This document shows positions 54,725 to 64,000 of a stretch of DNA of 64,000 bases, one piece after another. The DNA is from Blastomussa wellsi (lineage: Eukaryota; Cnidaria; Anthozoa; Scleractinia; Plerogyridae), in contig OX393574.1 in assembly GCA_947652115.1 (NCBI GenBank), positions 281,430-345,429 on the forward strand, read 5' to 3'. Position numbers and translations under genes: made by a program. How positions within the stretch are numbered: position 1 is the stretch's first letter; every line of letters starts with the position of its first letter. Below the pieces are notes generated by a model. It did no database searches. It saw only the letters and a list, made by a program, of their open reading frames with translations, and was not told where the DNA came from.

Positions 54725-57700
54725 AAATACAAAGATTACTTGCCACCCCTATGAAAATAGATACTAGATACGTTTTATAGGACTTTTATTGAATCTTAAG
54801 TTGCTTAACATAATTTTCCTTGGAGGTTTGAAAATGCCAAATGTTTAAGTTATTAGATGATTAAGCGGCGTTTTACCAGGTTTCTTGATTATTGAGAAGT
54901 TTCAGTAGGTAAAGTCGCGTGGCAGTGCACCAAATGTACATAATTCTCACTTTAGCTATGTTTGTATTCTTCATTTAAGGGTTTGCGAGTATTTCTTTCG
55001 TTCTTGTATTGCAAGATTAAAGTGTTGTCTATATTCTTAGCTTGCGTGATTTTAGAACATAAAAGTGTGATTTTATGCAATGATTGTTGATAGTCTTTCG
55101 CGCCTGGCCCTTACAAGTTGTCTACCATGGGTTTCAGAATGCGTTTCACCAATCACTGTTTCGAATTGACTGTAAATCGGTTCTCAGGGTTCTGCATTCT
55201 TACGTGAAAGCGCTCTTTATTTCTAACTAAACATAGCTTCAATTAATAAACGCTTATTTATCAGTAACTTGCACAAGTTACAGTTTACCAGCAGAACTCA
55301 TGGACCCATCGGGCCCTATTTTTAAATGAGAAAGCATTGGTTACGCAGTCCCCCCCCCCCTTCTGTGAATAAAAGAACATTTATAGGTCGCTTGTCGTTC
55401 ATTCTCGTCCCCATTGCCCATTTCCTGGCCTTGGCATGCTGGGAACAGGAGTTTTTTTTAATTGGCTGTTGGAGAAAAAGAAAACTAAAACGGAAGTCCA
55501 AATGTTCGCCGGTCGCCATATTGCAGCAGACAACTTGTAGAAACATCAAGTCGTGCCAAGGCCCCGCCCGCTTAGAGAAAAGAAATGAGCTTTGGGGACT
55601 AGAATGGCACCCTGTTGAGCGAACTGTCTTGGCGCTCGGACTACTGAAGAAAAACGCGCGCGCAAACGAGGAAGGTGATTAGTAAGATTAATGTGCGAAC
55701 TAACACAGTCAGTCTTTACAATCGTCCCCAGGAAAATCCCCGTGGTGGACGACGCTGATGGCCCTGGGACGAGGTTGACAAGAAACACCATTTGCAACAA
55801 GAAATGGAACCCATGCTCCACCTCGAACACAATTTGAAAAAGCGGCAATCTTCAGGATTCCTGCAATTTTTTTGCAGCGAGTACCAGGGCACCAAGGAAC
55901 GGGATTGCCTGAATTTTTCAAGCTTGTCATTTCCAATCCAATTTTATAACCTTCATCCTCAGCTATCCTTGTTCCTTTTTGGTTTAGTGTCGCTCCTTTC
56001 GTGTTTCTCTTCCTTAGCAACTATTATTTCTAGGTTGTTAAATTTTAAGGGTAATTAAATTTAGGTCGTCGAAAAAATAACTCAAAATATCGTGAGGTAG
56101 CCACTTTCACGAGCTTTATTTGGGGTCAAAATAGTGCCCGTTGTGTTCCCTGTTATGTAATCGGAGGATCACGGCTTTGACGTCATGAACATATGTAACA
56201 AGAGGATGAAAGACTTCTTACTGCGAGGCGCCGGGGAATACCCCGGAGCCTCGTGTTGATGACTAGTGTTTAAGGCACACGGCGTTCCCCACTCTACCCT
56301 TGTGGATAAACGCTTAGCAGGAGCCTGCGCCGCCTGCGCGGGAAATTTTACCCGGAAGAACCAGGAAGAAAGGAAAAGTGGCGGAAATCGGGAGCTTTCT
56401 GACGCAGCGATATTCAAGATAGCAAAGACATGGTAATATAACTGGTATGTGAACTTCATGAGGCGCTACTTGCTAATTTAAGGACTTTTATAAGTTTTTA
56501 TTGTTATCGTTGTTATATTACTGCAGGGCTTCAGGAATTACGCTGGGAGGTAATAACTTCAAGGATTTTTAGACAAAGGATATCTTTAAACGGAAGAGCT
56601 TTGCTGACTTGCATTTCAATTGAAAGGTTTGTAAAGGATTGATGAATATCTTCTATTTTTTATAGCTGTTACTTTGCATTGTTGCTGAAAGAACGAAAAC
56701 TCCAAATATTGAGATAAAGTAATGGCTAGCATCGTGATGCATACAGGCTTGTCTTTATGTTAAATGTTTCGTTAGAAAAAATAAGGTATAGCCGGAATGT
56801 ATTTTGTGCGTTTAAACAAATATTGGCTCTGGAAATGTTATTCATATTTGTGCACCATCGATGTTACGTGTAAGCTGGGTTGGGGTGGGGCGGCTGGGAG
56901 TGGAGGAGGCCGGGTATAGGCGGAGTAGGCAGACTGGGCAATTAAGCTTAGTTATGATTTTCTGATGGTCAAGAAAGTCAGTAATATATTGCTAGAAAGT
57001 TCAAATAAAGCGGTAAAAAGTCCCCACTATGGTACAACAACTACTATCAAACCCCACATCTATGCCCCACCTACCCCTGGTTTTACATTAATAGGTGCAT
57101 TAACTTTTTAACCCTCAGACCTATGTGCAATCTCCAGCATTAGGTAGTAGAAGGCATGGGGTTTCAAATGGAACACCTAGGTTTTGCTATTTTTAGGCCC
57201 AAAAAATTGTAAACTGAAACCAAAACTGAACAGAGTGACTTGATTCACACAAAGGTATTTATTTAAGACAGAATCCGTTAGGACTTCAAGCATTCATTGG
57301 GAAAAATTATGTACCAAAATGATTTACACCTTATTGTAAGCTTTTGTGTTACTACTTCAAATATATTATCAAGAGAAAGCTTTTCTAAGAACACCAAACA
57401 TCGAAAACAAATTTCAAAGTTCCACTGAATCGCTTGAAAGATGTGAGATTGTTCCTATAGCTTGCGAGCTTTGAAATTCATTTTCTCAGTCTCTGATAAG
57501 AAATTGTTGTACCAAAATTATTTACACCTTATTGCAAACTTTTGAGTTACTGCTTCAAATATCTTAGCAAAAGAAATCGCTTATAGACAGTTTTACAAAA
57601 TGGCTACTCAGTAGATTTTGCCTACAGTTTGTGATCTTTAAAATTCATTTTCTCGGGCTCTGATAAGAAATTGTTGTCGGTGTTATAACAAATAATTACT

Positions 57701-58915
57701 TATATCTTTACCTTTTATTAAGGGTAGAAAATTACGCAATATGATTTAAATTATTCTGGTACTCGATTTTTGTCCAACTTAAATAAATATTACTCAACTT
57801 CCTGATGGATTCTGTCTTAATTCTTTCACTTTTAATATAGCTTTTACTGCTTTGGCATTTTCTTTTTTATTATCATGCCGCAATTTTCTTGTTTTTAGCC
57901 TGTATCTCATTAGCATTCTCATAATCAATTGTATATATTTAAGCGCAAGCTGAATTTTACCTTTCAACTTGAAAATGACACTCGAGCGGTCAAAACATCG
58001 TTTTTAACGTTGATTTTTATTGTGAAATCTTTTTCTAAAAATTTGTTGAAACAAGTAAATAAAGAGAAATAAACAAATAAATAAATAAAGGGAGCAGGGA
58101 GGTGAAGTGGAAATTAAAAGAAAACATGAAATAAAATTTATAACTAAAGATGAAAACAATATGTTTAACATTAATTACTAAGAAGTCAAACAAAGTAAAA
58201 TTTTGTTATTAGGAAAAGAGAATACATTCAACACTAAATTGCTTAAAAGTAGAATCAGTGGAAACATGATTAGTAAGTCAGTTACAGGATTTAAGGATTT
58301 GAGTTAGGGTGTTGACTTCAACATAGTCAACCCTATCAGAGGGAGCTTGAAACAAAAATCCGCAATTTTTTTCATAAAAATTGACTTCGACTCATCTTGC
58401 CAGTCACAAGGAATTTTGTTCCTTATTATTGCTCCAGTTCTCGAAAATTAATGCTTGAAAATATCCAACTTGGGTACCTTCTGATAATAGTTACCTTTGA
58501 CTGCATGTCTTAAGTATTGTACCCATGCATTTTATTTGACCTAGTGAAAAGAGCTTCAAGAGGCAAGGGGGCTTGTTATTTCCAAATATTGCGCATCAAA
58601 TTTCTACTGTATCAAAATAGATCATCCTCACGGTTAAGATATTATATTCAATGAAAAAGGGGACAGCGTTAGCTTTACCCGGGGCAAAATACCGGTAAAT
58701 CAGTTGAATGGCATGTTTTTGAAGTAGAACTCTGGAGCTTGATGTTCATTTCAACATTGGCTCTGACTTACTCCAATAGGGAAGCAGTTCATTTCTGGCC
58801 CTTTGGTTCTTATATTTTTGCTCAAAGGAGGGAACACCCCTGAGCATTAAACTAATTGAAGTTGCAGTTGACCTTTTGAATGTATTATTGACCTACATCT
58901 TCAAGGAAGGATATA
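54725..58915. other. Intergenic region between orphan dynein tail and Kv channel
   Basis: 4.2 kb. Contains a TCGTCCCCAGG/CCTGGGACGA small inverted repeat at 55725-55780, the 199-bp tandem duplication at 57300-57690 and AT-rich filler. No gene recognised; the Kv 3' UTR should lie at its right end. Confidence 0.55.
57300..57690 (+). repeat. Tandem duplication, ~199-bp unit, two copies
   Basis: ACCAAAATGATTTACACC at 57312 recurs as ACCAAAATTATTTACACC at 57511, and the block TCTGATAAGAAATTGTTGT closes both copies. Confidence 0.8.
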
Positions 58916-59094
58916 GACCCTTTTCATAAATGGCTGCCAAATTAAAATTCTTTTCTATGCATTCAAATAAGCCTCGCTAAACCCGCTTGGGAGTAAAAAT
59001 TCTTTTGAATTATCAACTCAAAAACGAGGTTAGTCAGGCTAATTTTAATACTTACAAAAGAATTTATAATTGGCAGCCATTTATGAAAAGGGTC
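58916..59094. mobile_element. 179-bp MITE beside the Kv 3' end
   Basis: GACCCTTTTCATAAATGGCT at the left and its complement at the right; both arms continue with GCCAA(A)TT and AATTCTTTT. It ends 90 bp beyond the Kv stop codon and may lie in its 3' UTR. Confidence 0.85.
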
Positions 59095-59183
59095 CATACA
59101 TTCCTATTGATGGTTTAATTAATTAATTTATTAATTCATTCATTCATTTATTGGTTACTTCATTCTTAAATTAACAAATTTAT

Positions 59184-59400
59184 TTAATCTTCATTTTGAA
59201 GTTGAACTGTGGCTCGCTGTTCTCGATCGACCATGTTTATTTTTTGCTTAACATGATCTGGCCGCCCTTCTTCTTTCTTGCGATTAAAGTTTTTTTTTTC
59301 CAAGACTGGAGCTGGTAATGCAACCACCATGATGCCACTCGGAGAACAAATTATTCCTGTAAGACATCCAACAATACTAAATGGGGTCATATCACCATAT
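59184..59400 (-). CDS. Voltage-gated K+ channel, last exon (selectivity filter, S6, C-terminus)
   Basis: Starts after TTTTGTAG and completes the filter as TLGYGDMTP across the intron. S6 reads ALPAPV where most Kv channels have ALPVPV, the gate hinge. It is followed by LEKKNFNRKKEEG and a short hydrophilic tail ending VQLQNED, then TAA. The LEKK stretch is coded by a run of ten A and is one residue longer than the usual spacing before NFN, so a length error there is possible. The C-terminus is very short and has no obvious Kv4 accessory-protein docking region. Confidence 0.82.
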
Positions 59401-60168
59401 CTACAAAACATATATAAGTTAAAAATAAGTGAAAGGTTACTTAGTTTCATTTAAGACTTCCAAGATCTTAATGATAAAGGTTATTTTTTCTGAAGTTGGC
59501 CAAAAAAATCAAAACATTTCTTTATCAGGAGTTGTATGTAAGGGAGTGGTCACTGTTTATCGGGAGAAGGGAGTGGTTGATGATGGACGGGAGGGGAGCT
59601 AAAAATGTTTGTTCACCTGTTTGTGGGGGGGGGCAAAAATTGTTTTCACATTACATACGGAGGTAAGGCGAAAAAGCTTGGTTGACAGCCACCTGATGTC
59701 TTGTTTTAATAATGTGCACAAAGCTAAGAGAATTTCTTTGTATATAAAAATACAGCTGGGGTATAAACACGTTAGGAGGGACTCATTTGAGGGATCAAAA
59801 AATATACCATATCCAGGGCATTTCCTCGTACAGGGGGGGTCTTAACAATCTCCTATTTATGTTTTTCGAATATATATATTATTTATTAGCATATTAACAA
59901 ACAAAAATGCAAAGTATATTTTTTATTAAGACAAACTATATTTTTTCGAGTTTACCGAAACAAAAACAAAACACATCAAAATCTAGCAGCTATTACAGAG
60001 CTACAGGCTGGATGAAGTTAAATAGTTTTGAAAAGGGTTCTGTAACTGAAAGATGTAGTTGTCAAATTCGGGGCGTGAATAGTTTTTGACGTTAACTTCC
60101 CCCAACCCCGCTCCCTTCCCTCTTTCTTATAAATAATGACCACTCCCTAACCCAGACTAGTGACTTAC
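59401..60168 (-). other. Kv channel intron
   Basis: A 768-bp intron splits the filter codon (GG/A). It contains an AGGGGAGGAG-type purine stretch near 59550-59630 and nothing recognisable as a gene. Confidence 0.7.
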
Positions 60169-61056
60169 CCAAGTGTCGTTATAGTAACATAGTATACCAA
60201 AATGTGGCAGGAATGCTGATGAAAGTTGTGTCTTTGTCTCCCATCTCAGCATAATAGATAATAGTTGAGCACAATATGGCTAGCGTTATTAGCACAACAA
60301 ATACGAAGCTGAGTTCGGAGAGGCCGGCCAACAAGGACGATCCTGCCTCTCGAGCCTTCGTGTTGTGCCGAGACATGTTAACGATGCGAAATATTCTGAA
60401 AACGCGAAGAACGGTGAACGATCCACCTGCAGCGTCCGGAAAAACCAACACGACATAGAACGGGATGATCGCCACAACGTCAATAACGCTTAAGAATTGT
60501 TTCATAAAGTGGAGTCTGACGGGCGCAGCGTACAGTCTAGCCACGTACTCTACAGTGAATGCTATAACACAGGTGGACTCGACAATGTAGAATTGCCTTT
60601 CGTATTTATCGCCACAAGATATTTCATCACATTTTAAGGTCTCGACAGTTGATGTCACCACACTTATCATTATCAAAATAGCGGAAGTGTAATGTATTAA
60701 CAGCGCAAAGAAGTTCTGGTATGGATCTTCAAACCACTGCCACATTTTTTGTCTGATTGTAGTGGGATTGAGCTCTTCTTTTATTGGTTTCGAATGACGC
60801 TTCTGATAGTCCTCGAATTTATCATATTTTTCTTGGAACACTTCATAGCAGCAATCACCGAAGTGGTTTCTGACGATACCAAAGAAGTTAAGCTCTCCAG
60901 CGAAGCAGCAAGCGCATTCCTCTTCAGGGTAGTGCAGTGTTCCTTTGCGGTAGAACTGAATGATGTACGTGAACAAATCCGGATCGCGATCAAAGAAGAA
61001 TTCGTTCTTAGTCTTGTCAAAAAATACGTCTCGCCTGTTGCTGCCTAGTAGGGTGT
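60169..61056 (-). CDS. Voltage-gated K+ channel, exon with T1 domain to pore helix (one-base frameshift)
   Basis: Encodes a plasma-membrane Kv subunit. In order: most of the T1 tetramerisation domain starting DTLLGSNRRDVFF, with an intact H-X5-C-X20-CC zinc motif (Shab/Shaw/Shal type, not Shaker); S1 around FFALLIHYTSAILIMISVV; S2 and S3; S4 read as LRVFRIFRIVNMSRH; S5 around FVFVVLITLAILCSTIIYYAE; and the pore-helix start IPATFWYTM. S4 and the SRH that follows are closest to Kv4/Shal, but the fourth charged S4 position is Asn. One base is missing between 60187 and 60188, which brings a stop at 60181-60179 ahead of the filter. The downstream part of the exon is coherent again in the shifted frame and ends in a good GTAAGT donor. 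Acceptor TTTTTTACAG at 61057; the exon carrying the N-terminal third of T1 was not found. Confidence 0.88.
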
Positions 61057-61249
61057 CTGTAAAAAAGGCAATACAGATACATACACTCCCTTTACTGAAT
61101 GGTCTGCTGTTTTCTGTAAGAAACAACAGCAATTATCCATGTCCCGACCCAAACCACGTGGTGGGGAAGCGGACCTGGGCGGGGCATGCATGTGGCACAG
61201 AACTCAGCAGTAGTAAGCGCCTTATTTGGGTGAACATGAAATCTTCTTT

Positions 61250-61950
61250 CTATAAAAATAACGACACATTTGAAACTACGTTTGCAAGACATGTTTCGGT
61301 CGTTCAACGACCATCTTAAGTTGAAAGTAGAATTAATTTGAAGTTACATTTGAATTTATAATATAATGCTAAACAAAGATAAGTAACAAAAGAATGTACA
61401 ATAGTAACATGCTGATTAGAACGAGAGAGTTAAATTAACATGGTATAATTGCTTGTTTAAAGAAGGTTGCTCCCAGGAGATATGTAACACTTCTTTTATC
61501 TTGACCTGGAATTTTGTGGTCGCATGGTCTATAACTTTGAAACATTCAGTAGAGCAGGATTTGTGGCATGCCTCAGAATGTTGAAGGTGTTGAAAGATAT
61601 GTGAGGTCCTGTCTCTGTTTAGGTGTTCGCGAATGCGTGTCGAGAGGTGTCGGCTAGTTTCGCCGACATAGGAAGAATTACACCTTGCACAGGTAAACTT
61701 GTAGACCACATTCGAACGAAGGTCAACAGGCACAGGGTCCTTCACACTAAACATGTTACGAATCTTAAAGGAAGAAAAGGCTAGCTTAATATCAAGATTG
61801 TTACAATAACGTTTAACTAGTTTACGTAATCGGTTTTGTGCTACAATAGAGAAGGGCCCAACATAAGGTAATTTGAAAAAATGTGTAGAATCAGAGGGAG
61901 GACTAAACTAAACGTAGTTTCAAATGTGTCGTTCTTTTTATAAAAATTGT
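61250..61950 (-). mobile_element. Penelope-like element fragment with GIY-YIG domain and inverted ends
   Basis: Minus frame 61754-61416 reads RSNVVYKFTCARCNSSYVGE then TSRHLSTRIREHL, a GIY-YIG (here VYK...YVG) endonuclease with its Cys pair and conserved Arg. Downstream, minus 61322-61290 shows CTTAAGA, a GGTCG/CGACC stem and GAAACATGTC, a hammerhead-like layout with one core change. AAACGTAGTTTCAAATGTGT occurs at both ends in opposite orientation (minus 61283, plus 61911). Confidence 0.8.
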
Positions 61951-62001
61951 TGCTAGTCTGCTCCTTTCTAGATCTTTTGGAAATCTTCTTTCGCTAACAA
62001 A

Positions 62002-62605
62002 ACCACAGGCGGACCACCCGTTGTTTGAGTTTGTTGCGTGACGCCGATCAATGGCGGTTTCAAAAGAAATGTAGATGTACATAAATAAGGTGGCCGCGAT
62101 TTGCTATAAATACTAAGTTTATCCTACATGTTCAATAAACGTTGAGGTGAAATGTTAAATGAGTCTTGTGTGCTATTTTTTGCCCTTTCTGAGCCGTCTA
62201 AGGTGTCATTTCGCGAGATAATTTATCGCTCCCTAAATCATATAGAACAGAAAGGGAGTCAAGGCAGGCAGTTATGACGATTTAGCGTCAGTTTGGGCTT
62301 GAACCGGACAAGGTCGTGGTCGTCGGCTGTCGTGTTGCCTGCCTTGTCTCTCTTTCTCTTCTATATGAACTAGGGGTCGATAAATTATCTCGCGAAATGA
62401 CACCTTAGACGGCTCAGAACGGGCAAAAAAATAGCGCACAAGACTCATTTAACATTTCACCTCAACGTTTATTGAACATGTAGGATAAACTTAGTATTTA
62501 CAGCAAATCGCGGCCAACTTATTTATGTACATCTATATTTCTTTTGTAACCGCCATTGATCTGTGTCACGCAACAAACTCAAACATCCGGTGGTGGGCCT
62601 GTGGT
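62002..62605. mobile_element. 604-bp near-palindromic foldback element
   Basis: The two halves are reverse complements over roughly 250 bp each around a ~60-bp centre near 62303. Shared blocks include TTTGAGTTTGTTGCGTGAC, ATTTCGCGAGATAATTTATCG and GCAGGCAAC-type stems. No target duplication is evident. It lies between the Kv channel and the RRM gene. Confidence 0.88.
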
Positions 62606-62619
62606 AATAGCAAAACATA

Positions 62620-62830
62620 CATTCGAATGCTTTTTCGTTATTATGTAAAGCTAAGTTTTTCCGTTTACCAGCATGTTCTTAATTTATTGTCATTTGTCTT
62701 GTCTATTATGTTTCTAGTGCACATCTTGTCCCGCCTCGACTAGCTTAGTGGCTATTTGTGGACAAGCCGTTACTACCCTCACAAATTTGTAAATAAATAA
62801 ATTCTTGTCTTATTGTCTTCTTGTCTTCAG
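62620..62830 (+). mobile_element. Possible LINE 3' end
   Basis: GTCCCGCCTCGACTAGCTTA then AAATAAATAAATTCTTGTC, a 3' tail look with short A/T repeats. No coding part remains. Confidence 0.35.
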
Positions 62831-63277
62831 AAAGGGGAAGACGGCAAAAAGTAACTACTCTAGGACTTAATTAATTAATAACAGACCGCGTTGAATGAAA
62901 GACGCATGCACCGAAAAAAAGAAACCCAGTTGATATTCTTTTTGAATGACAACTCAAACAAGAGAGGCAGCGAGCAATTCAGACTTTGTGTCTCCACGTC
63001 TAATGATTGCGAAATCAGAATAATTGCGCCCTGAAAGACCTTTGCTAAAATGTTTGATACTGTAGCATTTCATCAATATGTTTTCGCTTCGATTTTCGCT
63101 GTAAAAACTTCAAATAACAGCTGAAAAGTAGCAACAAGATATGCCACGTGATCTGATTTCCCAAGATGCAAAGAGACGAAAACGCCCCGAGCACGCTTTT
63201 AGAAATTTCTATTTTTCAGTCGCTAGCTCAACTGTAAGTTCTGTTTTTAGCTGTAAATCGTTCTTCAAGACGACACT

Positions 63278-64000
63278 ATGGGTGACATAGATATTGTAAA
63301 GCGAATTTTTGTCAAGGGGTTTTCCCCGGAAACAACTGAAAATGAGCTGAGGGAATACTTTGAACGATTCGGTGCAGTTAAGGAGAGCAAAGTCGTGCGA
63401 GACCGCAACGGGTTCAGCAGAGGATATGCTTTCATCACGTTCGAATCACAAGATGTAGCCGACAAAGTTCGCGACCAAGGTAGCCTTGAATTTGAAGGGA
63501 AAAGTTTAAACATTGGGAAGGCAGTCCGTAGTAAAAAAAACAAGCGAAATTTTGGAAAGTACTACTATCATCGACAAGACGCGAGCGAGAGCTCGAGCCA
63601 TGGCAGCTATTATGCATTTTCAACCTCGGATGGAAGCATGTACTACGCTATGAATCAACAACCACACTTCGTTTTGGTGCCAGCATATTCTCCACAGATG
63701 CACTATCAATCCCAAAATCCATACCCTCAGCCTTCCCATTCAGCTTCTCAGCCGATCTACACAACGACAGCTGTGGTTGGAAATTCGTATCTGCAGCCTT
63801 CGCCATATTCCTTTCCTCCCGGACATTCGTGGAACGAAGTTGCAGCGGTCCCAGTAAACGCCGCTGTTGTGCCAAAAGTCCACCATCAGTTTCCCTCAGA
63901 AAATCCGACAGAAATTGCAGTTGCTAGCACTCACGGCCAACCAGCACAGATCGTCAGTTTGGCGATACCTGAAGGAAATTACGTTCCGGATGTCGGAGCT
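63278..64000 (+). CDS. RRM RNA-binding protein, DAZ/Boule-like (5' part, runs off right edge)
   Basis: 241 codons stay open from ATG (context GACACTATGG) to the window end. Residues 9-87 form one RRM: RNP2 is IFVKGF at 10-15 and RNP1 is RGYAFITF at 48-55. The domain closes with LNIGKAVR, resembling the LNIGPAIR ending that marks the DAZ/DAZL/Boule family. After it comes a low-complexity region rich in Tyr, Pro, Gln and Ser, as in Boule proteins. Boule-family proteins bind mRNA and promote translation in germ cells; that role here is inferred. No intron interrupts the RRM, unlike typical DAZ-family genes, so a retrogene or another small RRM family member is possible. It is transcribed divergently from the Kv channel. 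Confidence 0.75.
   Translation, partial: MGDIDIVKRIFVKGFSPETTENELREYFERFGAVKESKVVRDRNGFSRGYAFITFESQDVADKVRDQGSLEFEGKSLNIGKAVRSKKNKRNFGKYYYHRQDASESSSHGSYYAFSTSDGSMYYAMNQQPHFVLVPAYSPQMHYQSQNPYPQPSHSASQPIYTTTAVVGNSYLQPSPYSFPPGHSWNEVAAVPVNAAVVPKVHHQFPSENPTEIAVASTHGQPAQIVSLAIPEGNYVPDVGA

Noticed and set aside
55322..55849. Pair of opposite-strand open frames
   Set aside because: No family resemblance; they overlap small MITE-like DNA and poly-C/poly-T runs.
60276..61048. Plus- and minus-strand frames overlapping the Kv exon
   Set aside because: Shadows of the channel exon in other frames.

Overview
The window is animal nuclear DNA. It is AT-rich, the genes are split into short exons with GT-AG introns, and the introns are packed with transposons. 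The mix of Penelope-like retroelements with GIY-YIG domains, CR1/L2/Jockey-type LINE pieces, tRNA-derived SINEs, many foldback MITEs, a motile-cilium dynein and a Zn-type Kv channel suggests a cnidarian, most likely an anthozoan such as a stony coral. That is an inference; no species-specific marker is present.

Layout. (1) About 0.4-53.1 kb, minus strand: the 5' part of one gene, DNAH6, an axonemal inner-arm dynein heavy chain. I placed 26 consecutive coding exons. All 25 junctions keep frame and the exons sum to 3,846 nt (1,282 codons), from the start codon at 53129 into the linker-forming region. The motor domain lies beyond the left edge. (2) 54.4-54.7 kb, plus strand: two exons encoding only the last ~70 residues of a dynein heavy chain, an orphan tail next to the DNAH6 5' end. 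(3) 59.2-61.1 kb, minus strand: most of a voltage-gated K+ channel, with a one-base frameshift just before the selectivity filter and no recognisable first exon. (4) 63.3 kb to the window end, plus strand: an uninterrupted reading frame for an RRM protein of the DAZ/Boule type.

The rest is mobile DNA. The outstanding object is a 4.7-kb unit (41359-46081) with 61-bp terminal inverted repeats and a perfect 9-bp target duplication. It sits in a DNAH6 intron and contains an 845-bp palindrome of Penelope-like reverse transcriptase around a 200-N gap, five copies of a ~93-bp repeat that echoes the unit's own ends, and a perfect-looking hairpin. Other elements are a 206-bp foldback with another 9-bp duplication (26212-26417), a pogo/Tigger remnant (35341-36758), a Harbinger-like element carrying a RecQ-like helicase piece (50616-52682), a four-level nest of elements (37.6-40.1 kb), a 604-bp foldback (62002-62605), four Penelope-like fragments some with hammerhead-ribozyme-like ends, three LINE pieces and at least three SINE families.

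The genes are not an operon. DNAH6 would be expressed in ciliated cells, the channel in excitable cells, and the RRM protein possibly in the germ line. No rRNA, functional tRNA, CRISPR array or prokaryotic signal was seen. Exon calls rest on splice sites, reading-frame continuity and recalled family similarity, not on alignments.
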